Below, one piece after another: positions 7,590-18,887 of a stretch of DNA of 64,000 nucleotides. The stretch spans positions 1 to 64,000 of the forward strand of contig JAUSAZ010000053.1 in NCBI GenBank assembly GCA_030652255.1. Reading direction: 5' to 3'. This DNA comes from Myxococcales bacterium (GTDB lineage Bacteria; Myxococcota_A; Polyangia; Polyangiales; Ga0077539). Within the stretch, counting starts at the first letter, position 1. Each line of letters begins with the position of its first letter. Under the pieces are notes generated by a model. That model saw only the letters and a program-made list of their open reading frames with translations, was not told the origin of the DNA and ran no database searches. The position numbers and the translations under genes are program-made.

Positions 7590-9377
7590 TCAGGGGGCGC
7601 GCGGCAGGTCGACCCAGAAGCGCGACCCGCGGCCGACGGTGCTCTCCACCCCCGCCGCGCCGCCCATCGCCTCGGCGAGGTGCTTCACGATCGCGAGCCC
7701 GAGCCCCGTCCCGCCCACCTGCCGGGAGCGCCCCGCGTCGACGCGGTAGAAGCGCTCGAAGAGCCGCGGGAGGTGCCGCGCCTCGATGCCGGGCCCGTCG
7801 TCCTCCACCGCCGCCCGCACCGTCGCCCCGCGGCGCTCGGCGCTCACCGTCACCGTCGAGCCCTCGGGGGAGTACTTGATGGCGTTCTCCAGGAGGTTGG
7901 TGAGCACGTGCTCGAGCGCGCCGCGGTCGGCGAGCACCTCCACGCCCCCTTCGGGCACCGCCACGGTGACGGTGGTGCGCCGGGCCTGCGCGGCGATGGC
8001 CAGCAGGTCGCGCGCGCGCTCGGCCTCGGCGCGGAGGTCCACCGGCTCGAGGTCGATGCGCAGCTCGCGGGCCTCGATGCGCGACAGCTCCAGGAGGTCC
8101 TCCACGAGGCGGTGCAGACGCTCGGCGTGGCGGTCGATCATCGTGGCGAACTCGAAGGCCGTCTCCGCCCGCTGCGCGCCGCCCAGGAGCAGCGTCTCCG
8201 CCGCGCCGCGGATCGCAGCCACGGGGGTGCGCAGCTCGTGCGACACGTTGGCCACGAAGTCCCGCCGCACGGTCTCCAGCCGCCGCAGCTCGGTCACGTC
8301 CGAGAGCACCGCGACGGCCCCCGCGCCGGGCTGCTCGACCGGCGCCACGCGGGCCATCACCCGCCGCGGCCGCACGCCCTCGATGGAGAGCTCCCGCGTG
8401 GCGGGCTCGGCGGAGCGCACCGCCGCCGCGAAGAGCTCGTGCAGCTCGGCGTTGCGCACCACCTCGATGGGCTCCCGGCCCTCCACCTCGCCCCCCAGCA
8501 GGAACATCTCCCGCAGCGCCCGGTTGGCCAGCACCACCTGCCCCCGCGCGTCGGTGACCAGCACCCCCTCGGCCATCGACTCCAGGATGGCGCCCAGCCG
8601 GTCGCGCTGCCGCTCCAGCTTGCCCAGGGTGCTCGCGAGGTTGTCCGCGAGCTCGTCGAGCGCGCCCGCGAGCGGGCCCACGTCGTCGTCGGGGTCGATG
8701 CGCGTGCGCACCGAGAGGTCGTGCACCATCGCCCGCGCCGTGTCCGTGAGCCGCCGCAGCGGGCGCGCCGCGAGGGCCACCGCGAGCCACGACATGCCCG
8801 CGGCCACCAGCAGCCCCAGCGCCCCGCCAGCCCCGAGCAGGCGCCAGACCTCCGCGCGGGTGCCGTCCTCCCGCGCCGTCGAGACCGCCACCCGCAGCAC
8901 CCACGGCCCGCCGGGGCCCTCGACGATGGTCGCCGCGTAGGTGAGGTCGCGCCGCACCGTCACGCTCTGCCGCTGCGCCACGCCGCGCCCGGTGCGCCGG
9001 GCGTCGCGCACCTCCGGGCGCCCGCCGTGGTTGTTCAGCCGGTGGAGCGCCGCGGTCGGCACCGCCGAGTCGGCCACCACCCGCCCGTCGGGGGCCACGA
9101 GGGTCACGCGGTCGCCCACCCGCGCGGCGAGCTCGCGCACCAGCGGGTCGGCGACGGGCGTCTCCCAGGCGCCGACGGCGCGCACCGCGGCGGCGATGAG
9201 CGACGACTGCGTGAGCCGCTGCTCGTGGGCCCGCGCGCGCAGGTTGCGGTCGAGGGCCTCGGAGACGAACCACCACGCCAGCAGCAGCCCCGCCGCGATG
9301 AGGGAGATCGAGATGAGCAGCAGCCGGACGCGGAGCCCGGAGGGGAAGCGACGTCGGGTGGGAGCGCCGCGCGCCAC
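7590..9377 (-). CDS. phoR: Phosphate-regulon sensor histidine kinase PhoR
   Basis: A 595-aa membrane kinase that should phosphorylate PhoB in low phosphate. Domains in order: a TM helix (about 16-38), a periplasmic sensor of about 130 residues, a second TM (about 178-200), HAMP (about 201-255), PAS (about 262-365), HisKA with the phospho-accepting H380 in NVSHELRTPVAAIRG, and HATPase with NLLENAIKY (N box), DDGPGIE (G1) and GGTGLGLAI (G2). The periplasmic domain is larger than in E. coli PhoR, where the sensor is nearly all membrane and PAS. The gene follows phoB by 12 nt and is divergent from the pst genes, which supports the Pho assignment. Confidence 0.9.
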   Translation of the reverse strand: MARGAPTRRRFPSGLRVRLLLISISLIAAGLLLAWWFVSEALDRNLRARAHEQRLTQSSLIAAAVRAVGAWETPVADPLVRELAARVGDRVTLVAPDGRVVADSAVPTAALHRLNNHGGRPEVRDARRTGRGVAQRQSVTVRRDLTYAATIVEGPGGPWVLRVAVSTAREDGTRAEVWRLLGAGGALGLLVAAGMSWLAVALAARPLRRLTDTARAMVHDLSVRTRIDPDDDVGPLAGALDELADNLASTLGKLERQRDRLGAILESMAEGVLVTDARGQVVLANRALREMFLLGGEVEGREPIEVVRNAELHELFAAAVRSAEPATRELSIEGVRPRRVMARVAPVEQPGAGAVAVLSDVTELRRLETVRRDFVANVSHELRTPVAAIRGAAETLLLGGAQRAETAFEFATMIDRHAERLHRLVEDLLELSRIEARELRIDLEPVDLRAEAERARDLLAIAAQARRTTVTVAVPEGGVEVLADRGALEHVLTNLLENAIKYSPEGSTVTVSAERRGATVRAAVEDDGPGIEARHLPRLFERFYRVDAGRSRQVGGTGLGLAIVKHLAEAMGGAAGVESTVGRGSRFWVDLPRAP

Positions 9378-9389
9378 GGGGTGGGTCGC

Positions 9390-10097
9390 TCAGCCGCCGG
9401 GGTCGCCGGGGTCGGACGCGAAGCGGTAGCCCACGCCCCGCACGGTGTGGATGTACTCCCCCGCGGCGCCGAGCTTCTCGCGCAGCCGCTTGATGTGCGT
9501 GTCGACGGTGCGGGTCTCGACGTGCATCTGGAGCCCCCAGACGTCGGAGAGCAGGGCGTCGCGGCTCTGCACGCGGTTGCGGCGCTCGATGAGCGTCGAG
9601 AGCAGCCGGAACTCCAGCGCCGTCAGCACCACCTCCGCGCCGTCGACGTAGACCCGGTGCGCCGTGCGGTCGACCCGCAGCCGGCCGAAGGTGGTGACGT
9701 CCTCCGCGGCCCCGTCGGCCTCGCCGCGGCGCAGCACCGCGCGGATGCGCAGGATGAGCTCGCGCACGCTGAAGGGCTTGGTGACGTAGTCGTCGGCGCC
9801 CAGCTCGAAGCCCACCACCCGGTCGATCTCCTCGCCGCGCGCGGTCACCATGATCACCGGGATGTGCCGGGTGGTGGGGCCCGTCTTCAGGGCGCGGCAC
9901 ACGTCGGTGCCCGAGCCGTCCGGGAGCATGAGGTCGAGCAGCACCACGTCGGGGTCGAAGGCGAGGGCGACCTTCACGGCCTCCGTCGCGCGGCCCACCG
10001 AGCGCGCCTCGAAGCCCGCCTGCTGGAGGTTGAACTCCAGCAGCCGCACCAGGTCGGGCTCGTCTTCCACGATCAGCACACGCGGGGTCTGGCTCAC
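9390..10097 (-). CDS. phoB: Phosphate-regulon response regulator PhoB
   Basis: A 235-aa OmpR/PhoB-class regulator. The receiver domain (about 5-120) has the acidic pocket EDE at 11-13, phospho-acceptor D55 in VLLDLMLPDG, and KPFS near 105. The DNA-binding winged helix (about 135-228) has LTALEFRLLSTLI and the recognition region VETRTVDTHIKRLREKL. It starts at a GTG at 10097. A near-consensus Pho box lies at 10122-10139, 25 nt upstream, with a possible GATAGT -10 element in between, so the transcript may have a very short leader. phoR follows in the same operon. Confidence 0.93.
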   Translation of the reverse strand: MSQTPRVLIVEDEPDLVRLLEFNLQQAGFEARSVGRATEAVKVALAFDPDVVLLDLMLPDGSGTDVCRALKTGPTTRHIPVIMVTARGEEIDRVVGFELGADDYVTKPFSVRELILRIRAVLRRGEADGAAEDVTTFGRLRVDRTAHRVYVDGAEVVLTALEFRLLSTLIERRNRVQSRDALLSDVWGLQMHVETRTVDTHIKRLREKLGAAGEYIHTVRGVGYRFASDPGDPGG

Positions 10098-10121
10098 GGT
10101 GGGGAGGACTATCCCACGCCC

Positions 10122-10139
10122 GTTACAGTCTCGAAACAG
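10122..10139 (-). promoter_or_regulatory. Pho box (PhoB operator) between phoB and pstB
   Basis: Read on the minus strand, the site is CTGTTTC-GAGA-CTGTAAC. That is two 7-nt half-sites with a 4-nt spacer, the same 7-4-7 layout as the E. coli Pho box (CTGTCAT-AAAT-CTGTCAC), and each half begins CTGT and ends in C. On the minus strand GATAGT follows 8 nt later, a plausible -10 for phoB. The site could autoregulate phoBR and perhaps also serve the divergent pstB. A lone perfect half-site CTGTCAC lies at 10210-10216, just upstream of pstB. Confidence 0.65.
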
Positions 10140-10228
10140 CCGCGAGAAGCCTTCGGGGGCGATAGTTCACGAGGTCGTCACCGGCCGACCGTTGCGCTGC
10201 CCCGGCAAGCTGTCACCGTCGAAGCTCC

Positions 10229-11041
10229 GTGGCGCTCCCCTCGTCCGAACACCGCGTGCTGCCCTTCCCGGCGCCCGACCCCGCGGCGCCCGCGAAGCTC
10301 GCGGTGCGCGGGCTCAGCTGCTTCTACGACGGCCGCCAGGTGCTCTTCGACGTCGACCTCGCCCTTCCGCCGCGCACCGTCACGGCCTTCATCGGCCCGT
10401 CGGGCTGCGGCAAGAGCACCCTCCTGCGCGCCCTCAACCGCCTCGACGAGCGGCGCCCGGGCACCCGCACCACCGGCACCATCACCCTCGACGGCGAGGA
10501 CATCCACCGCCCCGACACCGACCTGCAGCGCCTGCGCCGCCGGGTCGGGATGGTGTTCTCCCAGCCGAGGCTCTTCCCGGGCTCGGTCTTCGACAACGTG
10601 GCCTACGGGCTGCGCACCGCCGGGGTCGACGACCGCGCCACCCTCGGCGACCGCGTCGAGACCGCCCTCCGCCGCGCCGCCCTCTGGGACGACGTTCGCG
10701 ACCGCCTCGCCGACGACGCCCGCGCGCTCGCCCCCGGCGCCGCGCAGCAGCTCTGCGTCGCCCGCGCCCTCGCCGTCGGCCCCGAGGTGCTCCTGCTCGA
10801 CGACCCCACCGGGGCGCTCGACCCCATCGCCACCGCGCGCATCGAGGGCCTGCTCGCCGACCTGCGAGAGAGCCTCACGCTCGCCGTGGTGACGCACGCG
10901 CCGCAGCAGGCCGCCCGCGTCTCGCAGCGCACCGCCCTCTTCCACGAGGGGCGGCTGATCGAGGTGGGCGACACCCGGGTGGTGTTCACCCGGCCGCGCG
11001 AGCGGCTGACCCAGGACTACCTCACCGGCCGCTACGGCTGA
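10229..11041 (+). CDS. pstB: Phosphate ABC transporter ATP-binding protein PstB, with altered catalytic motifs
   Basis: A 270-aa ABC ATPase in the phosphate cluster. The first 110 residues match PstB well: GPSGCGKST (Walker A, 56-64), then LRALNRLDE. Several key motifs are off. The Q-loop reads VFSQP (111-112) where PstB normally has VFQKP. The signature reads LAPGA (167-171) where LSGGQ is expected. Walker B is VLLLDDP, with D192 in place of the catalytic Glu. The H-loop (VVTHAPQQA, H223) is intact. The start is a GTG at 10229 with no clear ribosome site. It heads pstB-phoU-pstC-pstA; no pstS is seen nearby. Family membership is clear; whether it hydrolyses ATP normally is doubtful. Confidence 0.88.
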   Translation: MALPSSEHRVLPFPAPDPAAPAKLAVRGLSCFYDGRQVLFDVDLALPPRTVTAFIGPSGCGKSTLLRALNRLDERRPGTRTTGTITLDGEDIHRPDTDLQRLRRRVGMVFSQPRLFPGSVFDNVAYGLRTAGVDDRATLGDRVETALRRAALWDDVRDRLADDARALAPGAAQQLCVARALAVGPEVLLLDDPTGALDPIATARIEGLLADLRESLTLAVVTHAPQQAARVSQRTALFHEGRLIEVGDTRVVFTRPRERLTQDYLTGRYG

Positions 11042-11055
11042 ACGCTCCCCCTACG

Positions 11056-11742
11056 ATGCCCAACCCCGGCGGACACCTCTCCCGCGACTTCGAGGCCGAG
11101 CTCCGGGAGCTCCGCGGGCACCTCCTGGCCATGGGCGCGCGCTGCGAGCGGGCCGTGCACCTCGCGGTGACCGCCTTCCTCGACCGCGACCTCGGGCGCG
11201 TCCCCGAGGTGGAGGCCCTCGACGCCCGCATCGACCGCGACGAGATGGAGATCGACGAGCTCGCCCTCCACATGCTCGCGCTCCGCCAGCCCGTGGCCGA
11301 CGACCTGCGCTTCATCGCCACCACGCTGAAGTTCGTGACCGACCTCGAGCGCATCGGCGACGAGGCCGTGAACCTCTGCGAGCGCGTCTCGGAGGTCGCC
11401 CTCGCCCCCGCGGTGCCGCCGCACCCCGAGCTCGCGGAGATGAGCGTCGCCGCCCAGTCGATGCTGCGCGAGGCCCTCGACGCCTTCGTCGAGCGCGACG
11501 CCGACCGCGCCGAGGCCGTGCTCCGCCGCGACCCGGAGGTCGACGCCCTCTACGGCCGGCTGCTCCGCGGGGTGTTCGGGTGGATGCGCCTGCACCCCGA
11601 CGAGATCCCCGCGGGCCAGGCCGTCGCCTCCGCCGCCAAGTACGTCGAGCGCGTCGCCGACCACGCCACCAACCTCGCCGAGCACGTGGTGTTCATGGTG
11701 CGCGGCGTCGACGTCCGGCACCGGCACTCCAGGCGCCCGTGA
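11056..11742 (+). CDS. phoU: Phosphate-signalling accessory protein PhoU
   Basis: A 228-aa all-helical protein with the two PhoU repeats. Repeat one has HLAVTAFLDRD and the metal-binding E/DxxxD-like DRDEMEIDELAL followed by RQPVADDLRFI. Repeat two has YGRLLRGVFGWM and SAAKYVERVADHATNLAEHV. PhoU links the Pst transporter to PhoR, keeping PhoR off when phosphate is plentiful. The ATG at 11056 lies 14 nt after pstB. Its end overlaps the pstC start by 4 nt (GTGA), so it is coupled to pstC. The order pstB-phoU-pstC-pstA differs from the common pstSCAB-phoU order. Confidence 0.94.
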   Translation: MPNPGGHLSRDFEAELRELRGHLLAMGARCERAVHLAVTAFLDRDLGRVPEVEALDARIDRDEMEIDELALHMLALRQPVADDLRFIATTLKFVTDLERIGDEAVNLCERVSEVALAPAVPPHPELAEMSVAAQSMLREALDAFVERDADRAEAVLRRDPEVDALYGRLLRGVFGWMRLHPDEIPAGQAVASAAKYVERVADHATNLAEHVVFMVRGVDVRHRHSRRP

Positions 11743-12539
11743 ACGCCCTCGACGCCGGGGACCGCTGGCTCGCCCGCGGGCTGCGCGCCACCGCCGCGCT
11801 CCTGCTCACGGGCGCCGCCCTCCTCGCCGCCGCCGTCCTCGCCCGCGGGGCGCTCGGGCTCGTCGAGACCGACCCCCGCGCCCTGCTCCCCGCCGTGCGC
11901 GCCACCCTCGCCTGCGCCGCCGTGGCCACCCTCCTCGGCGCCCTCCCCGGCGTCGCCGTCGCCGTGTACGCCGCCGAGCTCTGCCCCGCCGCCTGGCGGG
12001 CCCGCGCGGTCGGCGTCATGGAGGTCTGCGCGGCGCTCCCCGGCGTGGTCATCGGGTACGCCGCGCTCCGCGGCCTCGATGCGCTCGGCGTCGCCCGCGC
12101 GAACACCCTGATCACCGGCGCCGTGCTGGCGGTGATGATCCTCCCGACGGTGGCGCTGCTCTCCACCGCCGCGCTGCGCGCCGCGCCGGAGTCTCTGCGG
12201 GAGGCCAGCGAGGCCCTCGGCGCCTCGGCGTGGCAGACCACCTGGCGCGTCGTCGTGCCCTCCCGCTGGCGGGGCCTCGTCGCCGCCGCGAGCAGCGGCT
12301 TCGCCCGCGCCGCCGGGGAGACCGTCGCCGTGCAGCTCCTCGCCGCCCGCGCCGGCGGCCCGCGCACCCTCACCGCCCGCATCCTCGACGAGCTCCACCG
12401 CGCCCCGCCGTCCTCCCCATGGAACCACTCCCTCTTCGCGATGTCCCTCGTGCTCCTGGTGCTCTCGACGGGGGTCGGGCTGCTCGCGCGCCCGCCCGGC
12501 CGCTCGAGGCCCTCGGCCGGGGGCTCCTCGCGGCCCTGA
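11739..12539 (+). CDS. pstC: Phosphate ABC transporter permease PstC
   Basis: A 266-aa inner-membrane permease with about six TM helices. The ABC-permease EAA loop reads SLREASEALGASAWQTTWRVVVP (given in parts: REASEALGAS and TTWRVVVP). The conserved ARAAGETVAV follows. The ELCPAAWRARAVGVMEVCAALPGVV stretch matches PstC (parts: AAELCPAAW, EVCAALPGVV). It starts at the GTG at 11739, overlapping the phoU stop by 4 nt. The protein is slightly shorter than typical PstC (about 300 aa), mainly at the N-terminus. It pairs with PstA to form the channel. Confidence 0.87.
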   Translation: MNALDAGDRWLARGLRATAALLLTGAALLAAAVLARGALGLVETDPRALLPAVRATLACAAVATLLGALPGVAVAVYAAELCPAAWRARAVGVMEVCAALPGVVIGYAALRGLDALGVARANTLITGAVLAVMILPTVALLSTAALRAAPESLREASEALGASAWQTTWRVVVPSRWRGLVAAASSGFARAAGETVAVQLLAARAGGPRTLTARILDELHRAPPSSPWNHSLFAMSLVLLVLSTGVGLLARPPGRSRPSAGGSSRP

Positions 12540-13240
12540 CGGCGCTCGTCCTCGCCGCCCTCGTCGCCCTCGTCGCGGCGCTCCTCCTCGGCGGCGCGGC
12601 GGCCCTGCGCGCCCACCCCGACGCCCTCGGCCCCGCCCTCGCCGCCCTCGCGCGCTCGCTCCGCCTCGCCGCCCTCGCCACCGCCCTCGCGCTCCCGCCC
12701 GGCCTCGCCCTCGGCCTCTGGCTCGCCCGCGTCGCCGGCACCTCCCGCCTCGCCCGCGCCGTCCGCGGCGCCCTCGACGCCGCAGCCGCCTTGCCCGCCG
12801 TGGTGTTCGGCCTCGCCGGATGGGCGCTGCTCTCCGCCGCCGCCGGCCTCCGCGGCACCACCGCCGCGATGGCCATCGTCCTCGCGCTGCTCAACCTCCC
12901 GTGGCTCTCGTCGCGCGTCGAGCGCGCGCTGCGGGCCGTGCCCGTCGAGCTCGAGGAGGCCTCGCTCGCCCTCGGCGCCTCCCACGCCGGGACCCTCCTC
13001 CGGGTGAGCCTCCCGCACGCCGCGCGCGGGGTCCTCGGCGCCGTCGTGCTCTGCCTCGGCCGCAGCCTCGCGGAGTGCGCGCCGCTCCTGTGCGTCGCCC
13101 CGGCCACCACCGAGGCGCCCCTCACCATGGCCCTCTGGCGGGCGCCGACGGGCTCGCCCGGCGCCGCGGTGAGCGCCGCGTTTCTCGCCCTGCTGGCCAT
13201 CGCGACCACCGCCGCGGGCCGCCGCCTCCGCGCCCGCTGA
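12419..13240 (+). CDS. pstA: Phosphate ABC transporter permease PstA (start uncertain)
   Basis: A permease whose C-terminal half matches PstA: ELEEASLALGASHAGTLLRV (EAA loop) and LGRSLAECAPLLCVAP, equal to the PstA ARAAGETAPLL region. About six hydrophobic segments are present. The start is a problem. The only ATG/GTG/TTG in frame before the first TM is the ATG at 12419, which gives 273 aa but overlaps pstC by 121 nt and has no ribosome site. A CTG at 12536, overlapping the pstC stop, would give a cleaner junction. The protein is last in the pstB-phoU-pstC-pstA operon. Confidence 0.8.
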   Translation: MEPLPLRDVPRAPGALDGGRAARAPARPLEALGRGLLAALTALVLAALVALVAALLLGGAAALRAHPDALGPALAALARSLRLAALATALALPPGLALGLWLARVAGTSRLARAVRGALDAAAALPAVVFGLAGWALLSAAAGLRGTTAAMAIVLALLNLPWLSSRVERALRAVPVELEEASLALGASHAGTLLRVSLPHAARGVLGAVVLCLGRSLAECAPLLCVAPATTEAPLTMALWRAPTGSPGAAVSAAFLALLAIATTAAGRRLRAR

Positions 13241-13262
13241 TCGCTTCGCCGGGGCCGACCCC

Positions 13263-13288
13263 GGGCACTCGGAATATTTCCGTGTCCC
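13263..13288 (+). terminator. Imperfect hairpin downstream of pstA (terminator- or operator-like)
   Basis: Two arms, GGGCACTCGGAA and TTCCGTGTCCC, flank a TAT loop. The five base pairs next to the loop are perfect (CGGAA/TTCCG); outside them are one T-T mismatch and one bulged C. It lies 23 nt after the pstA stop. No T-run follows, so it is not a textbook intrinsic terminator; the AT-rich centre (AATATTT) could also be part of a promoter or operator for the kinase gene downstream. Confidence 0.3.
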
Positions 13289-13392
13289 CCCCCTCGTGGT
13301 CACGAACCGTCGACCGTTCAGAAGGTCCAAGGCCGTGGGTGCGGCGGCTCAACCTCGAGCCTCGCCCGACGCGCCACCGGAGTGCGCCGCGC

Positions 13393-13461
13393 ATGAACAC
13401 CCGTCAGCTCTCGATCCGCGGCGGCAACACGACCCCCACGTCGCTCGTGGGCGAGGCGTAG
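13393..13461 (+). CDS. Possible 22-codon leader ORF before the hybrid kinase
   Basis: An ATG at 13393 opens a 22-codon frame ([20 protein letters not shown], then EA and a TAG) that stops 7 nt before the GTG of the hybrid kinase. No clear ribosome site precedes it. It may be a translated leader or chance; coding support is only its position and good third-position GC. Confidence 0.22.
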   Translation: MNTRQLSIRGGNTTPTSLVGEA

Positions 13462-13468
13462 GCGCGCC

Positions 13469-16236
<2,768 letters not shown>

Positions 16237-16240
<4 letters not shown>

Positions 16241-17175
16241 AGGTCATCGTCGTAGAGGACCAGCGGGTGGTGCGGGCGAAGCTCGCATCGATGATCGAGC
16301 GGATGGGCCACGAGGTGCTCCAGGCGGAGGACGGCGAGCAGGGCGTCGCGCTCTGGCGCAAGGAGAAGCCCGACCTGGTGCTGATGGACGCGATCATGCC
16401 CGTGCTCGACGGGTACGCCGCGGCGAGGCGCATCCGCACGCTGGAGCCCGGCGGCTGGACGCCGATCATCTTCCTGTCCGCCGCGGAGGCCGACCAGGAC
16501 CTGGAGAAGGGCATCGACGCGGGCGGCGACGACTACCTGGTGAAGCCCGTGAGCTTCGTGGTGCTGCACGCCAAGATCCGCGCGATGCAGCGCATCGACG
16601 ACATGCGCCGCCGCATCACCGAGATCACCGAGCGGCTGGCGGAGGCCAACCAGGAGCTCGCGCGGCTCAGCAACCAGGACGGCCTCACGGCGCTGGCCAA
16701 CCGCCGGTGCTTCGACGACGCGCTCCGGCGCGAGGCCCGGGACGCCCGCTTCGCCGACGCGCCGCTGTCGCTGCTGATGGTCGACGTCGACCACTTCAAG
16801 GCCTTCAACGACTCCCGCGGGCACCAGGCCGGGGACGAGTGCCTGCGCGCGATCGCGAAGGTGCTCGACGCGCAGCGCTCGGCGCCGGGCGAGGTGGCGG
16901 CGCGCTACGGCGGCGAGGAGTTCGCGCTCATCCTGCCGGCGCACGACGGGGCGCAGGCGCAGGCGCGGGCCGAGCGGCTGCGCGAGGCCATCGAGGCGCT
17001 GCGGCTGCCGCACGGGGCCAGCGCGACGGCCCCGTGGGTGACCGTGAGCGTCGGGTCGGCGACGCTGAAGACGGGCGAGGACGACGGCGCGAGCCTCATC
17101 GCCGCAGCGGACTGGGCGCTCTACCAGGCGAAGCGCTCGGGTCGCAACCGGGTGGTCGCGGCGCGCGCGGAGTAG
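16237..17175 (+). CDS. Response regulator diguanylate cyclase (REC-GGDEF)
   Basis: A 312-aa protein. The receiver (about 2-118) has phospho-acceptor D51 in [13 protein letters not shown] and the KP pair at 103-104. A coiled-coil linker follows (about 122-145). The GGDEF domain (about 146-308) has [25 protein letters not shown] and an intact active-site loop GGEEF at 225-229, so it should make cyclic-di-GMP. No RxxD inhibitory site lies before the loop (the preceding residues are EVAARY). The GTG start at 16237 overlaps the kinase stop (GTGA) and has GGAGG upstream. It is the obvious output of the adjacent hybrid kinase. Confidence 0.94.
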
Positions 17176-17251
17176 ACGCTACGGGCGACCCGGCGTTGCG
17201 TCCGGGGGGAATCGCGGCGAGCCTCCGGGCCCGATCGGAGTCGGCCCCACC

Positions 17252-18052
17252 ATGGACCTCGATTTCCTGCTCCCCTGGCCTGCTCCCCTGGAGGCGGGAC
17301 ACCTCGTGCGTCGCTACCACCGCTTCCTCGCGGACGTGGTGCTCGACGACGGACGCCCGGTGACCGCCCACTGCGTCAACAGCGGCACGATGGAGGGCCT
17401 CGTGCGCCCCGGCGCCCGGGTGTGGGTGTGCGCCGCGCCGGGCCCCGGCCGCAAGCTGGCGTACACGTGGTGCGCGATGGAGCTCGACGGCGTGCGCGTG
17501 GGCGTCGACACCATCCTCCCCAACCGCCTCGTGCGGGCGATGCTGGAGGCGCGCGCCATCCCGCGGATGGGCCCCTATGAGACGGTTCGCCCGGAGTACC
17601 CCCACGTCGCGGGCAGCCGGGTGGACTTCCGGCTCACGGCGCCCGGCACCGTCCACGACGTCGAGGTGAAGAACTGCCACCTCGTGTACCCCGACCGCCG
17701 CGGGTACTTCCCCGACTCGGTGAGCGTGCGGGCGACAAAGCACCTGCTCGCGCTCATCAAGGAGCGCCGCCGAGGCGTCGAGGCGACGGTGCTCTTCGTG
17801 GTGCAGCGCGCGGACGCGCAGTCGGTGCGCCCGAGCGACCTGCACGACCCGGACTTCGGGGCTGCGGCCCGGAAGGCGGCGGCCGCGGGGGTGCGCTTCC
17901 GTGCGCTGCGGGCGACGCCGACGACGGAGGGCGTGCGGGTGCTCGGCACCATCCCGGTCGACCTCGCGGCGTACAACCTCGGGCGGCCGGCGGCGTGGCG
18001 TGCGTCACTGCGCCCGCACTCCGGCTGGGAGCGCCCTCGCAAGGCCGACTGA
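17252..18052 (+). CDS. sfsA: SfsA family DNA/RNA nuclease-like protein
   Basis: A 266-aa protein matching SfsA along its length: KLAYTWCAMELDGV, VGVDTILPNRLV, SRVDFRLT, HDVEVKNCHLV (normally VEVKNVTL), FPDSVSVRATKHLLAL and ATVLFVVQR. E. coli SfsA was first described as a regulator of maltose genes; later work supports a PD-(D/E)xK-type nuclease fold. The N-terminal HCVNSGTMEGL replaces the more usual HCPNTGSM. It is a single gene after the c-di-GMP pair and may be transcribed with the helical protein that follows. Confidence 0.9.
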   Translation: MDLDFLLPWPAPLEAGHLVRRYHRFLADVVLDDGRPVTAHCVNSGTMEGLVRPGARVWVCAAPGPGRKLAYTWCAMELDGVRVGVDTILPNRLVRAMLEARAIPRMGPYETVRPEYPHVAGSRVDFRLTAPGTVHDVEVKNCHLVYPDRRGYFPDSVSVRATKHLLALIKERRRGVEATVLFVVQRADAQSVRPSDLHDPDFGAAARKAAAAGVRFRALRATPTTEGVRVLGTIPVDLAAYNLGRPAAWRASLRPHSGWERPRKAD

Positions 18053-18125
18053 GCCATGGGCCACGGCCCGATCGACCCCAGAAATTGGCGCCGCCCCCCG
18101 AGGGTTCACTACACCGCGCGCCCAC

Positions 18126-18887
18126 ATGGCACGCACCCCCGCTGAGACCCGACACACCCCTGAACTCTGCGCCGCCGCCTACGAGGCGCTGCTCCCCCGC
18201 TTCGAGGCCGTCGACGCCGCGGCCCTCCTGCCCGCGCCGCCGGACCTGCGCGCCGTGGTGCGCGTCGCCCTCGAGGCCTCCGACCTGGCCGACGAGGACG
18301 AGCTCCGGGCCCGCATCGCGCGGCTGCCCGCGGAGGAGTTCGCGGCGGACGTGCCGGAGACCGTGCGCGAGGTCGCCCGCGCGATGCGCCACATGCTCCT
18401 GCGCCGCGACGCGGCCGAGGACCAGGGCTCCGGCGTGCTCCTCGACGAGGCCTTCGCGACGCTGGCCCACGACACCCGCGCCCGCATGCTGAAGGTCGCG
18501 CTGCACTACTTCGAGGACGACCCCGCGCACGCCGGCGAGCTCAAGCGCATCGGGCGCAAGAAGGGCCACGGCCAGCTCCGCGACGACCTCGAGCGCCTCG
18601 CCACCTTCTACGAGGCCCAGCGCGACGTGATCGAGCGCGACCCGAAGTACTACCGCGAGGCCGACGTCGCCGAGGCGCGGCGCATCGCCGCGGAGCTCAC
18701 CACGCTCCTCAAGGCGGCGCAGTCCGACGAGCTCAGCCAGTGGGACGTACGCCTCGCCCAGGCGCACAGCGTGCTCGCCCCGGCGCACGAGGAGCTCCGG
18801 GCGGCGGGGCAGTTCCTGCTGCGCAGCGGCGGGGCCGAGCGCTTCGCGGCGCTGCCCGGCGTCCGCCGTCGCGTCCGCAAGGAGTGA
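18126..18887 (+). CDS. Uncharacterised helical protein
   Basis: A 253-aa soluble protein, rich in Ala, Arg, Glu and Leu, with no signal peptide or membrane helix. Most of it is predicted helical from composition. The most distinctive stretch is about 100-160 (LLDEAFATLAHDTRARMLKV, LHYFEDDPAHAGELKRIGR), with a basic patch GRKKGHG. Third-position GC is high throughout and the reading frame is clean, which supports a real gene. I do not recognise a family. It lies 73 nt after sfsA on the same strand. Confidence 0.75.
   Translation: MARTPAETRHTPELCAAAYEALLPRFEAVDAAALLPAPPDLRAVVRVALEASDLADEDELRARIARLPAEEFAADVPETVREVARAMRHMLLRRDAAEDQGSGVLLDEAFATLAHDTRARMLKVALHYFEDDPAHAGELKRIGRKKGHGQLRDDLERLATFYEAQRDVIERDPKYYREADVAEARRIAAELTTLLKAAQSDELSQWDVRLAQAHSVLAPAHEELRAAGQFLLRSGGAERFAALPGVRRRVRKE

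Noticed and set aside
6900..10892. Long plus-strand frame across phoR and phoB
   Set aside because: Opposite strand of two well-supported genes; low-complexity product.
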